Source of the DNA: Alphaproteobacteria bacterium
Lineage (GTDB): Bacteria; Pseudomonadota; Alphaproteobacteria; CAAHEQ01; UBA3637
Direction of reading: 5' to 3'
Assembly (NCBI GenBank): GCA_015062245.1
Contig: SUVA01000008.1
Coordinates: 1-52,979, forward strand
Length of the DNA: 52,979 bases
This document shows positions 16,674 through 24,001 of the stretch, in pieces (position 1 is the first letter of the stretch; each line of letters starts with the position of its first letter). The notes below the pieces were generated by a model. It did no database searches. It saw nothing but the letters and a program-made list of their open reading frames with translations, and was not told the DNA's origin. Position numbers and translations under genes: made by a program.

Positions 16674-17564
16674 ATGACGAATCCTATTCAACCCGAATTG
16701 GCCGATTTAATATCATTAAAATCAAAGACGGATTTTTTGGGCTTCCCATTTCATAAAAACACCATTATCGGTTTTGGGGAAAATAAGTCTTTATTCAAAA
16801 CAAGAGGATTAAATTTTGAAGAAGTCCGTCAATACCAACCCGGTGATGACATTCGCCAAATTGATTGGCGAGTAACAGCTAAATACGGCAAACCTTTTAC
16901 AAAACTTTATACCGAAGAAAAGGAAAAGCAAGTCTATATTTTATGTGATTTACGACCAAATATGCAATTTGCCACTCATGGACATTTTAAAGCCGTCGTG
17001 GCGGCCCGTCTTGCCTCTTTAATCGGCTTTTTGGCCGAACAAAAAAACGATAGTCTTTCTTATCAGATTTTATCACATAAAATAATTCAGTCGTTGGCAA
17101 ATCTGCCCGCCCGTGATACCTTGCCGTACTTTTTGAATCAGCTGGCACAAGAATTGCCCAAAGAATCCGAAATATCCTTTTGTCAAATTATTCCGTTTAT
17201 GGAACAAAACATTCGCCCTGGTTCTATCATCTTTTTAATCAGCGATTTTTATGATACCACAATTGATGATTTAAAATTTTTGGGCGAGCTATCCCATAAA
17301 AACATCATCAATTTAATTCATTTATATGATAATATGGAAATTCAACTGCCCAAAGGAATTTTGCCTTTTTCAAACGGAAAAAAAGAAATTTTGCTAGATA
17401 CCCAATCTAACTCTTTTCAAAAAAACTTTAAAAATTCATGGACACACAAAACGGATTTATTGCGTCAAAATGTCAAAAAATATCACTGGGGCTATCTTTC
17501 TTTGGCAACGGATTCAGACTATCTGAATCAATTTCAACGCTTTTGTTTGGGGGATTTGTCATGA
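16674..17564 (+). CDS. DUF58 family protein (MoxR-associated)
   Basis: 296 aa. The signature RGLNFEEVRQYQPGDDIRQIDW (hallmark PGDDxRxIDW at about 60-69) defines DUF58. The rest resembles a vWA-like fold (YILCDLRPNM, IIFLISDFYD). It is encoded 9 bp after moxR and overlaps the DUF4381 gene by 4 bp, so the three should be made together. Such proteins are linked to cell-envelope stress or aerotolerance-type functions, but the precise role is not established. Confidence 0.88.
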   Translation: MTNPIQPELADLISLKSKTDFLGFPFHKNTIIGFGENKSLFKTRGLNFEEVRQYQPGDDIRQIDWRVTAKYGKPFTKLYTEEKEKQVYILCDLRPNMQFATHGHFKAVVAARLASLIGFLAEQKNDSLSYQILSHKIIQSLANLPARDTLPYFLNQLAQELPKESEISFCQIIPFMEQNIRPGSIIFLISDFYDTTIDDLKFLGELSHKNIINLIHLYDNMEIQLPKGILPFSNGKKEILLDTQSNSFQKNFKNSWTHKTDLLRQNVKKYHWGYLSLATDSDYLNQFQRFCLGDLS

Positions 17565-18013
17565 ATCAAATTGATTTATCCGGTTTAAGGGATATTCGTT
17601 TGCCCGTTCAACCCGACTTTTGGCCTTTGGCAAGCGGGTGGTATATTCTGATTGGCTGTATTTTAATAACAGCTGTTTTGGGGTTCGTGATATGGCGTCT
17701 TTGGCGAAATAAACCCCTGCCCTATGCCTTGCGAGAATTAAAAAAAATCAAACAGGAAAATGAAAAAGACAGCTTAAAACAGCTTTCCCAGTTATTAAAA
17801 CGTGTGGCTATGGCTAAACACGGGCGTGATGCCATTGCCCCCTTACACGAAGACGAATGGCAGGAATTCCTGTTGGCCTCTGCACCACAGACGTTGAACA
17901 AAGAGCAAGCAAAACAATTGGCCTATGCAATTTATAATCCAAATCCCAAAACACCGGATAAAAGGCTCTTTTTATCCTGCCAAAAATGGATTGAAAAAGT
18001 ATTAAAAAAATAA
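17561..18013 (+). CDS. DUF4381 family membrane protein
   Basis: 150 aa from the ATG at 17561, which overlaps the preceding stop (ATGA). Longer in-frame starts inside the DUF58 gene are ignored. The sequence has DIRLPVQPDFWPLASGWYIL, one membrane helix (about 28-48) and a basic cytoplasmic domain, the DUF4381 layout. In most related operons vWA-domain proteins (BatA/BatB-like) come next; here the operon ends and an unrelated minus-strand gene follows. Confidence 0.82.
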   Translation: MNQIDLSGLRDIRLPVQPDFWPLASGWYILIGCILITAVLGFVIWRLWRNKPLPYALRELKKIKQENEKDSLKQLSQLLKRVAMAKHGRDAIAPLHEDEWQEFLLASAPQTLNKEQAKQLAYAIYNPNPKTPDKRLFLSCQKWIEKVLKK

Positions 18014-18042
18014 AGGGCACCGATTGATGTCCCTTATTTAAT

Positions 18043-18879
18043 TTAAAAATTTCCCCGACCATCTCTTTTATTTATTGGCCTAAAAAACCTTTCAGAACCT
18101 TTCTTTAAAATTTCAGATAATTTCGATTGAGATTTTCTTTTTTTTCTTTCTTTTTGTAATACAAAATCTACCGTTTCATCATAGCCTTCCAATCCTGATT
18201 TATTGTCAAGATGTATTATTTTATTATTTCTCATAATATCCAACCACTTATGAGCTTCATCCAATTTTTCTGATTCAAGAACCATACAATTTTGGGCCTT
18301 ATAATACCCCTTTGACGCTATATCCATCATATGCTCTTTCCATAAATCTCTTGCAAACGGCAATTTTCTTGTCTTATCATATATTAAAACAGAATTGAAG
18401 CTATCTATTTCATGGACTTTTTCTTCCTCAAAAGAAACTTTTGGTTTTGTTATCAAAGGGAACGCCCTTTTCATCATTTTATTTAAGAGATTAAAACGGT
18501 CCATTCTATCTTTTTTTGTTTCACCAGAAGAATAAAAAGCAGCAAGCCGCGCGTATAATAACGCTTTTACTTTAGATCTGTCAGAATATGCAACACTCAT
18601 CTCTTCTATATTCGAACAAGTACGAGATAACATATTATAAACATCCCCCGCCAACTCTGGTCGTTCACCCGCCAGTCGAAGTAATTTCTCTTCAAGTCCC
18701 CCTTCACTAAAAAAGTCATTCTGAATATTATCATTTTCAATAACAAATCTCCCAATATCATTCAAAAATAATCTCTCTTCCTGTCGATTTTTTGTGTTAT
18801 CCATCAAAAAATCATTTATACTATCAAGATGACCATGTTCCAGAGTTTTAAAAAAGCCCTCCATCTTTGATTTTTCCAT
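18043..18879 (-). CDS. Unknown helical protein downstream of a palindromic element
   Basis: 278 aa, soluble, mostly helical and charged, with no signal peptide or membrane helix. No family is recognised. A Sel1/TPR-like helical arrangement is possible: KALLYARLAAFYSSGET and a later segment ASKGYYKAQNCMVLE with HKWLDIM resemble single short repeats. The C-terminus is very basic (QKERKKRKSQSK). AAAGGA precedes the start. The gene stands alone, behind a ~190-bp nested inverted repeat and convergent with the moxR operon. Codon use looks more AT-biased than in the housekeeping genes around it. Confidence 0.65.
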   Translation of the reverse strand: MEKSKMEGFFKTLEHGHLDSINDFLMDNTKNRQEERLFLNDIGRFVIENDNIQNDFFSEGGLEEKLLRLAGERPELAGDVYNMLSRTCSNIEEMSVAYSDRSKVKALLYARLAAFYSSGETKKDRMDRFNLLNKMMKRAFPLITKPKVSFEEEKVHEIDSFNSVLIYDKTRKLPFARDLWKEHMMDIASKGYYKAQNCMVLESEKLDEAHKWLDIMRNNKIIHLDNKSGLEGYDETVDFVLQKERKKRKSQSKLSEILKKGSERFFRPINKRDGRGNF

Positions 18880-18891
18880 TTTTCGTCCTTT

Positions 18892-19080
18892 GTTTAAAAT
18901 CGCTGTGATGCGAAAGCGACTGGACGTTAGAACCTATAATTAGACAAAATAGTACGGCATATTCAGCCGACGGCTTTATTCTGCCGTCATCCAGCCAAGG
19001 GGCTGGCTCATCAAAACCGAAACAATTCGGCTGTCTAATTTTGGGAGTTCTAAGTCCCACAAGATGGCATCACTTTAAAC
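18892..19080. repeat. Large nested palindromic element (~190 bp)
   Basis: Inverted pairs nest from outside in. GTTTAAA (18892-18898) pairs with TTTAAAC (19074-19080), GTGATGC (18905-18911) with GCATCAC (19067-19073), the TTAGAAC...ATTAGACA region (18926-18946) with TGTCTAAT...GTTCTAAG (19032-19054), and CAGCCGA (18964-18970) with TCGGCTG (19027-19033). Two inner hairpins are GACGGC/GCCGTC (18969-18974 and 18983-18988) and CCAGCC/GGCTGG (18991-18996 and 19001-19006). The layout is cloverleaf-like and much more GC-rich than its flanks. It has no gene, transposase or clear target duplication, and resembles the palindromic elements scattered in some alphaproteobacteria. Confidence 0.7.
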
Positions 19081-19120
19081 ACCTTGCGAACTAAGTTTAC
19101 TGCATTTTATATCAAACTGC

Positions 19121-19155
19121 AAGCTCTTTTTATAAAAAAATCCCCAAAAGAGCTT
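19121..19155. other. 10-bp inverted repeat in the comF downstream region
   Basis: AAGCTCTTTT (19121-19130) pairs perfectly with AAAAGAGCTT (19146-19155) over a 15-nt loop. It lies downstream of comF on the minus strand but lacks a T-run on that side, so a terminator role is uncertain. Nothing else is recognised between 19081 and 19263. Confidence 0.45.
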
Positions 19156-19263
19156 TTATATTTATTGCTGAGTGCAAATAGCACAAGAATTACTATATCC
19201 TATCGGATTATCTTTATTCTTTTAAATCACCACCAAGAAATCGGTAATAAATTTTTGAACTCA

Positions 19264-19971
19264 TTATTCTCTTATAACTCGGGCCAAAGTTAAAACATAT
19301 ACAGATTTTGCACCGTTTTTCTTTAATATTTTAGCACATTCATTGATGGTCGCACCCGTTGTCATCACATCATCAATCAATAAAACAACTTTGTCTTTCA
19401 GATGATATTTTGGACAAACCTTAAAGGCGTTTCTAACATTTTTCTTTCTTTGTTTCGGATTCATATGCCCCTGTGATTTTGTATAACGACAACGCTTTAA
19501 ACATTTGGGCAGATATTCTTTATGATTTATTTTCGCCAATTCCTTTGCCAACAAGGCGGATTGATTGTATTTTCTTTTCAAAAGCCGATAAAGGTGCAAA
19601 GGAACAGGCACAATACAATCACAATTTGAAATCAAATCTTTTCCCCGTTGATTCATCCATTTAGCCAAAAGTGGGGCTATTTCAATATAATCCGTATGTT
19701 TAAATGGCAAAATCAAAGCCTTGCTGGTTTCATCATATTTTAAAACCGAAAGGGCTTTATCAAAAATAGGCATCTTTTTTAAACAATGAACGCATAACCT
19801 TGCCTGTTCATAAGGCAGAGGCGCACCACATTTTTGACAGACTGTATTTGATATAAAAGAAAGTTCAGCAAAACATCTTGCACAAAGGGTATTGTTGTGC
19901 GTAATCCTTTGGCGACAGATAGGACAAAGGGGCGGTAACAAAAAATCAATAAAACTTTTTATCCATGACAT
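19264..19971 (-). CDS. comF: ComF family phosphoribosyltransferase-like protein
   Basis: 235 aa from the ATG at 19971. A longer frame reaching 20088 is rejected because it would run through the divergent tspO start region. Two Cys4 zinc clusters are visible (Cys16/19/30/33 and Cys45/48/60/63). A type I PRTase fold follows, with the PRPP-loop motif LLIDDVMTTGAT (197-208). ComF/GntX proteins are linked to DNA uptake and recombination in competent bacteria, but are also widespread without competence. AAAGG precedes the start. Confidence 0.9.
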   Translation of the reverse strand: MSWIKSFIDFLLPPLCPICRQRITHNNTLCARCFAELSFISNTVCQKCGAPLPYEQARLCVHCLKKMPIFDKALSVLKYDETSKALILPFKHTDYIEIAPLLAKWMNQRGKDLISNCDCIVPVPLHLYRLLKRKYNQSALLAKELAKINHKEYLPKCLKRCRYTKSQGHMNPKQRKKNVRNAFKVCPKYHLKDKVVLLIDDVMTTGATINECAKILKKNGAKSVYVLTLARVIRE

Positions 19972-20026
19972 TGACTTGCCTTTATAAAAATTCTTACCAT
20001 ATATAATACCATAAAAGGAGGGAAAA

Positions 20027-20485
20027 ATGCAAAAAAAATCTGTTTGGACCCAAGTCGGAAGATTTCTGTTTTTATTGATTTTGGTCAATTTTGTGGGCTA
20101 TATCGCATCATGTTATATGACAGCTGATACTTTAAATTGGTATCACGGGTTGCCAAATTCCCCATTGACTCCACCGGATTGGATGTTTGGAATTGTATGG
20201 TCAGTTTTGTTTTTCATGATGGCTCTTTCATATTTTTTGGTTTGGGGTAAAGCAAGCCCACGTTGGTTTGTTATACAATTACTTGCCAATATGCTGTGGA
20301 GCTTTTGCTTTTTTTATTTGCGTTCCCCATTATTGGGCTTTATATGTGTCTTGTTTTTGATTTACACATTGATAATGTGTATTAAATCATTTTGGCATTA
20401 TTCAAAAGTATCCTCATACTTGATGGTTCCAACCTTACTTTGGAGTATCTTTGCGCTTTATTTGAACGGACATTTGATTTTTTAA
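20027..20485 (+). CDS. tspO: TspO/MBR family tryptophan-rich sensory protein
   Basis: 152 aa with five predicted membrane helices. WYHGLPNSPLTPPDWMFGIVW and NMLWSFCFFYLRSPLLG are the family signatures. TspO proteins bind tetrapyrroles and modulate porphyrin, oxygen or stress responses in the bacterial envelope. AAGGAGGG lies 6 nt before the ATG. A TATAAT at 20002-20007 is a probable -10. It diverges from comF across about 55 bp. Confidence 0.92.
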   Translation: MQKKSVWTQVGRFLFLLILVNFVGYIASCYMTADTLNWYHGLPNSPLTPPDWMFGIVWSVLFFMMALSYFLVWGKASPRWFVIQLLANMLWSFCFFYLRSPLLGFICVLFLIYTLIMCIKSFWHYSKVSSYLMVPTLLWSIFALYLNGHLIF

Positions 20486-20489
20486 AAGA

Positions 20490-20518
20490 TTGACAAAAAT
20501 TATCTTTTGTGATATAAT
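20490..20518 (+). promoter_or_regulatory. Perfect consensus sigma70 promoter
   Basis: TTGACA (20490-20495), exactly 17 bp, then TATAAT (20513-20518): a full consensus match starting 5 bp after the tspO stop. It drives the 61-aa membrane protein gene at 20549, and read-through would also reach tRNA-Glu. Confidence 0.85.
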
Positions 20519-20548
20519 TACCCAGATTAAATTTAAAAGGAATGAAAA

Positions 20549-20734
20549 ATGAATTGTGCCATTGTCAATAAAACAACTGGTGATAAAGTAAATGTTGCGG
20601 CCGGCGTGATGGCCATTGTTGGTACCTTGGCTGTTTTGGGCCTGTTTGTTGCACGTGTATCTCAGGAATTCAGTAAGAAAAAGGCTCCTGTTTCTCAAGC
20701 TCAGGTTTTAAAATTTAAGTCAAATAGTCGCTAA
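20549..20734 (+). CDS. 61-aa single-span membrane protein, unknown function
   Basis: 61 aa. There is one hydrophobic helix at about 15-36 (VNVAAGVMAIVGTLAVLGLFVA), with a polar N-terminus containing Cys3 and a basic C-terminus (EFSKKKAPVSQAQVLKFKSNSR). AAAGGA precedes the ATG and a perfect consensus promoter lies 30 bp upstream, so it should be abundantly expressed. No known family is recognised; small-toxin or stress-membrane-peptide roles are only possibilities. No terminator follows before the tRNA-Glu promoter. Confidence 0.75.
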   Translation: MNCAIVNKTTGDKVNVAAGVMAIVGTLAVLGLFVARVSQEFSKKKAPVSQAQVLKFKSNSR

Positions 20735-20739
20735 AAAGC

Positions 20740-20768
20740 TTGTTTTTTGATTAAAATTGTGCTAGGAT
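20740..20768 (+). promoter_or_regulatory. Putative tRNA-Glu promoter
   Basis: TTGTTT (20740-20745), 17 bp, then an extended -10 TGC-TAGGAT ending at 20768, 18 bp before the mature tRNA 5' end. The tRNA may additionally be transcribed from the strong promoter at 20490. Confidence 0.45.
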
Positions 20769-20786
20769 AATGGGGTCTGATTTCAA

Positions 20787-20861
20787 GACCCTATCATCTA
20801 ATGGTTAGGATACAGCCCTCTCAAGGCTGGTATACGGGTTCAAATCCCGTTAGGGTCACCA
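20787..20861 (+). tRNA. tRNA-Glu (anticodon CTC)
   Basis: 75 nt including an encoded CCA. The acceptor stem pairs GACCCTA with TAGGGTC, the T-arm is ACGGG-TTCAAAT-CCCGT, and the anticodon arm is CAGCC-CTCTCAA-GGCTG, giving anticodon CTC for GAG codons. The D-arm segment ATCTAATGGTTAGGA is typical of bacterial tRNA-Glu. A U-rich terminator follows immediately. The last ~17 nt of the gene recur at about 20997-21015 and, diverged, at 22543-22562. Confidence 0.95.
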
Positions 20862-20865
20862 ATTT

Positions 20866-20894
20866 AAAAGTCCCCGATTTTTCGGGGCTTTTTT
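20866..20894 (+). terminator. tRNA-Glu terminator
   Basis: CCCCGA/TCGGGG stem with a TTTT loop, extended by AAAAG/CTTTT, ends in a run of T. The flanks AATTTAAA and TTTAAATT lengthen it further, so it may work in both directions. Confidence 0.9.
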
Positions 20895-20930
20895 AAATTG
20901 GTTTATTCCAAAGGAATTTTGAAGACGTAG

Positions 20931-21015
20931 GGTTCGGCCGAAACAAAGTGTAGGCAACACCGAAGGTGGCCCGAAGGGTGAGGCCTCAGCCGAATAAATC
21001 CCGTTAGGGTCGCCA
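20931..21015 (+). repeat. Repeat copy A ending in a tRNA-Glu 3'-end duplicate
   Basis: This ~85-bp block shares GGTTC, AAAG, TAGGCAACACCGAA, GAGGC, AATAAA and CCCGTTAG in the same order and spacing with copy B (22483-22562). It ends AAATCCCGTTAGGGTC-g-CCA, almost identical to the end of tRNA-Glu 154 bp upstream. It contains small palindromes (TTCGGCCGAA, TGAGGCCTCA) but no ORF that can be supported. It looks like an attachment-site or tRNA-derived remnant. Confidence 0.7.
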
Positions 21016-21023
21016 TTAAGTGC

Positions 21024-21046
21024 AAAACGCCTTTTGTGGGCGTTTT
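21024..21046 (+). terminator. Intrinsic terminator after repeat A
   Basis: AAAACGCC (21024-21031), loop TTTTGTG, GGCGTTTT and further T residues. Together with the preceding tRNA-like 3' end it mimics the tRNA-plus-terminator arrangement seen at 20787-20894. Confidence 0.8.
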
Positions 21047-21071
21047 TTCTTTACTTTCCAAGCGCTTATGC

Positions 21072-21124
21072 GAGTTCGTAAATTCAAAATCAAAAACAAG
21101 CCATTTTTCCAAATTTACGAACTC
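21072..21124. repeat. 13-bp perfect inverted repeat upstream of the binding-protein gene
   Basis: GAGTTCGTAAATT (21072-21084) and AATTTACGAACTC (21112-21124) enclose 27 nt. A related sequence, AGTTCGTGAATT, occurs at about 22387-22398 just after the binding-protein gene, so that gene is bracketed by similar motifs. Between 21125 and 21275 there is only AT-rich leader; a weak -35-like TTGATA lies at 21211-21216. Confidence 0.7.
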
Positions 21125-21275
21125 ATTTTATAAAAAATCCTTTAAAATCAATATAGGTACTTTGGGACGCTAAAATTCCTATCCCAGAAATTAGAGCAGG
21201 AAATTTATTTTTGATATTGTATTTTTAAAAGAATATCTGTAAAATAAATTTAGTTCAAAATAGAAAGGAAATCTC

Positions 21276-22382
21276 ATGAAAATTAATTGGAAAAAGGTAA
21301 TTGGTTGGTGTGTGACCACACTGGTAGTCATTGGTGTAGTTGGAACAAATATGTATCAACACCGCGAACAAAAAGGCGATAAACCTGTTATAAAGATCGG
21401 TGCTATTTTACCCTTAACAGGTGCGATGGGATTTGTTGGGCAAACTTATAAAGATCTATATGAAATGCGTTTAAGTGAAATTCCTGAAAACTCCAAATTT
21501 AAATATCAATTGATTTTTGAAGACGATCAATTGGATGCTCAGAAATCCTTAACAGCTGGTCAAAAACTGATTTCTTTAGATAATGTAGATGTTTTATTGG
21601 CTTCTGGCTCAGGACCAGAACCAGCCATCGCGGATATTGCAGCACAAAATAAAAAAATTATGTTTTCTTTGCTTTTGAATGAAGAAGCACCATTAAAAAC
21701 GAAGTACGCCTTTAATATGCTTTTATTACCAAGCGAATATGTAGATTTTCTAACACAAGAATTGAAGAAACGTAATGTAAAAAATGTTGGTGTATTTATT
21801 GAGAATAGTAAAGGTCAATTAACAACATTTAAAAATTTTCGTGATAGTTTGAAAGGAACAGACATTCAAATTATTGGAGAAGAATATGTCGCTACAAATG
21901 AAAAGGATTTTAGAATTCCTATTTATAAAATGTCTCAAAAACAACCAGATATTTATGTATGCTTTTTATTACCATCCACAATGCAAGGATGGATACGAGA
22001 ATACAAACGTCAAGAATTAACTCAACCTGTTACATCTGTCAATGGATTTGATTTTGTGGAAGATAAAACGCCTTATGAAGGTGTATGGTATGTTTCCGAT
22101 AGTATCATCAACAACGAAATGGAACAAAAATATAAAGAAACGTATGGAAAAGATTTATTGATGTCACAGGCGCTGTGGGGATATGAAGCACTGAATGCTG
22201 TTATTAATGCGTATGAGTCATTTGATACAAAACCAACCGCAGATCAATTGGTTGAGAAATTGTATGAAAAAAGAACAAATACTGTTGTGGGTGATGTTCA
22301 GTATCAAGGGAATGGAATCCTGCATGGAAACGGCATTATGAAAATTATCAAAAATGGCAAAGCCGTAAAATTGGAAGAATAA
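21276..22382 (+). CDS. Orphan periplasmic binding protein (branched-chain amino acid type, Peripla_BP_6)
   Basis: 368 aa. An N-terminal membrane segment (about 8-27, IGWCVTTLVVIGVVGTNMY) acts as an uncleaved anchor or signal; there is no convincing lipobox. The mature part opens with IKIGAILPLTGAMGFVGQ and continues with LIFEDDQLDAQKSL, the standard start of LivJ-like type I binding proteins, and ends with the hinge region GDVQYQGNGILHGNG. It should bind a small solute outside the inner membrane, but no permease or ATPase genes are adjacent. It stands alone between repeat copies A and B and is more AT-rich than flanking core genes, suggesting acquisition. Confidence 0.85.
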   Translation: MKINWKKVIGWCVTTLVVIGVVGTNMYQHREQKGDKPVIKIGAILPLTGAMGFVGQTYKDLYEMRLSEIPENSKFKYQLIFEDDQLDAQKSLTAGQKLISLDNVDVLLASGSGPEPAIADIAAQNKKIMFSLLLNEEAPLKTKYAFNMLLLPSEYVDFLTQELKKRNVKNVGVFIENSKGQLTTFKNFRDSLKGTDIQIIGEEYVATNEKDFRIPIYKMSQKQPDIYVCFLLPSTMQGWIREYKRQELTQPVTSVNGFDFVEDKTPYEGVWYVSDSIINNEMEQKYKETYGKDLLMSQALWGYEALNAVINAYESFDTKPTADQLVEKLYEKRTNTVVGDVQYQGNGILHGNGIMKIIKNGKAVKLEE

Positions 22383-22411
22383 AATTAGTTCGTGAATTGC
22401 ACACAAAGCCT

Positions 22412-22456
22412 CGCCAAAAATAAAATCCCCACATTTGTTGGGGATTTATTTTTGCG
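22412..22456. terminator. Bidirectional terminator after the binding-protein gene
   Basis: CGCCAAAAATAAAATCCCC pairs with GGGGATTTATTTTTGCG around the loop ACATTTGTT, a stem of about 16 bp. It has T-rich flanks on both strands. Confidence 0.85.
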
Positions 22457-22482
22457 ATTTCTGACAGGAAATGAACCCGTCG

Positions 22483-22562
22483 GGTTCAGACGGAGCAAAG
22501 CCTAGGCAACACCGAAAGTCCAGCAGGTCGAGGCATTATCCAAATAAACCCCGTTAGACGCA
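22483..22562 (+). repeat. Repeat copy B (diverged relative of copy A)
   Basis: GGGTTC, AAAG, TAGGCAACACCGAA, GAGGC, AATAAA and CCCGTTAG occur in the same order as in copy A. It ends AAACCCCGTTAGACGCACC, again tRNA-3'-like but not matching tRNA-Glu exactly. With copy A it frames the binding-protein gene. The ~80 bp from here to the pgk terminator show nothing recognisable. Confidence 0.65.
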
Positions 22563-22644
22563 CCTTCTTGACATTCAAATTACATTTACAATATGTTTCT
22601 TGATTGTACTCGCACCAACATACTTTTTTATTTTAGTCAAGCAA

Positions 22645-22673
22645 AAAACCACCGCCTTTTTAACGGTGGTTTT
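22645..22673 (-). terminator. pgk terminator
   Basis: On the minus strand AAAACCACCG pairs with CGGTGGTTTT around an ~9-nt loop and is followed by a T-run, 17 bp beyond the pgk stop. Confidence 0.9.
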
Positions 22674-22689
22674 ATTTAAATTTTGGCGT

Positions 22690-23874
22690 TTATTTTTCCA
22701 AAATAGCAACGCCCGGCAATGTTTTGCCTTCCATCCATTCCAAGAAAGCACCTCCGGCCGCTGACACATAGGTCATATCAGCCTTAACACCGGCTTTCTT
22801 TAATGCCGAAACGGTATCACCACCACCGGCAACAGATGTCAACAAACCAGCCTTTGTTTGTTCGGCAACCACTTTGGCGATTTCGTTTGTTCCTTTATCA
22901 AAAGGTTTGATTTCAAAACACCCAACAGGACCATTCCAAATCAAAGTTTTGGCGTTTTTAATCACATCACAAAAAGCCTGAACGGATTTTTCACCGATAT
23001 CCATCAACACTTTACCAGCCGGTACTTTATCGGCATCAGATGTGTGAGCTTCCTGACCTTCGCCAAAGGCGTCAGCCCAAACCAAATCGGTCGGCACAAC
23101 AATTTTACAATTACCGGCATTGGCCAAAATATTTTTGGCAGTATCAATCATATCGGGTTCCACCAAAGAACCTTCACCCATCGGGATACCTTGGGCTGCC
23201 AAGAATGTATGAGCCATACCGCCACCAATCAACAAGTAGTCAACTTTTTTCACCAAGTTTCCCAACAAATCCAACTTTGTGGAAACTTTACTGCCACCCA
23301 CCAAGGCAACAGCCGGATGCACGGGATTGCCCAAAGCTTTATCCAAAGCTTCCAATTCTTCCTGCATCAAGCGCCCTGCCCCACGTGGCAACAAATGGGC
23401 CATACCTTCTGTGGAAGCATGGGCACGATGCGCCGTTGAAAAAGCATCGTTGATATAGATATCAATACCATGGGCCAAATTTTCGGCAAATTCACGATCA
23501 TTTTTTTCTTCACCCGCATAAAAACGCAGGTTTTCCAACAATAAAACATCACCGTTTTGCATGGCACGAACGGCTTCATCACGCCCTGCCCCAATGCAAT
23601 CATCCACAAATTTAACGGTCAAACCTGAGGCTTTTTCCAAAGCGGGTGCCAAAAAGGCCATTGAAAATTCAGGATTCTTTTGTCCTTTAGGACGGCCGAA
23701 GTGGCTGGCCACCACAGCTTTGCCACCATGTTCCACAACATATTTTAATGTCGGAACGAAACGGTCAATACGGGTTGTATCGGAAATTTGTCCGTCTTTG
23801 GCAGGCACATTCAAATCCGCACGAATAAAGACTGTTTTTCCGGCAAAATCAAAATTATCAAGTGTTTTAAACAT
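22690..23874 (-). CDS. pgk: Phosphoglycerate kinase
   Basis: 394 aa from the ATG at 23874, preceded by AAGGAG. A 25-codon upstream extension crosses the promoter and is rejected. RADLNVP (18-24), SHFGRPKG (57-64), the LLENLRF region, LIGGGMAHTF and C-terminal GGGDTVSAL cover the substrate- and ATP-binding parts of the two-domain kinase. It makes ATP and 3-phosphoglycerate from 1,3-bisphosphoglycerate in glycolysis. No gap gene is adjacent; it is a single-gene unit with its own promoter and terminator. Confidence 0.97.
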   Translation of the reverse strand: MFKTLDNFDFAGKTVFIRADLNVPAKDGQISDTTRIDRFVPTLKYVVEHGGKAVVASHFGRPKGQKNPEFSMAFLAPALEKASGLTVKFVDDCIGAGRDEAVRAMQNGDVLLLENLRFYAGEEKNDREFAENLAHGIDIYINDAFSTAHRAHASTEGMAHLLPRGAGRLMQEELEALDKALGNPVHPAVALVGGSKVSTKLDLLGNLVKKVDYLLIGGGMAHTFLAAQGIPMGEGSLVEPDMIDTAKNILANAGNCKIVVPTDLVWADAFGEGQEAHTSDADKVPAGKVLMDIGEKSVQAFCDVIKNAKTLIWNGPVGCFEIKPFDKGTNEIAKVVAEQTKAGLLTSVAGGGDTVSALKKAGVKADMTYVSAAGGAFLEWMEGKTLPGVAILEK

Positions 23875-23901
23875 TTTCTCTCCTTTTGTAAAAACGGTAT
23901 T

Positions 23902-23930
23902 TTGATACTCTTTTTTAAAGATTTTGTCAA
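23902..23930 (-). promoter_or_regulatory. pgk promoter
   Basis: Minus strand TTGACA (23930-23925), 17 bp, TATCAA (23907-23902), then a leader of about 27 nt to the start codon. Confidence 0.7.
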
Positions 23931-23943
23931 GTAAAAATTTTGC

Positions 23944-23972
23944 TTGCAAAAGCCGAGTCTTTTTGCTAAATT
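23944..23972 (+). promoter_or_regulatory. dut promoter
   Basis: TTGCAA (23944-23949), 17 bp, then TAAATT (23967-23972) with an extended TGC in front. It is divergent from the pgk promoter by about 13 bp. Confidence 0.6.
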
Positions 23973-24001
23973 AAACCCATAATAAAACAAAAGGATATAA
24001 A

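Noticed and set aside
18848-19060. 70-codon minus-strand frame across the palindromic element
   Set aside because: It overlaps the start of the 18043-18879 gene, has no ribosome-binding site and is made largely of the hairpin sequences. It is better explained as structure than as protein.
20903-21112. 69-codon minus-strand frame across repeat A
   Set aside because: Its codons cover the tRNA-3'-like tail and a terminator stem, and it has no ribosome-binding site. It is the antisense of a non-coding repeat.
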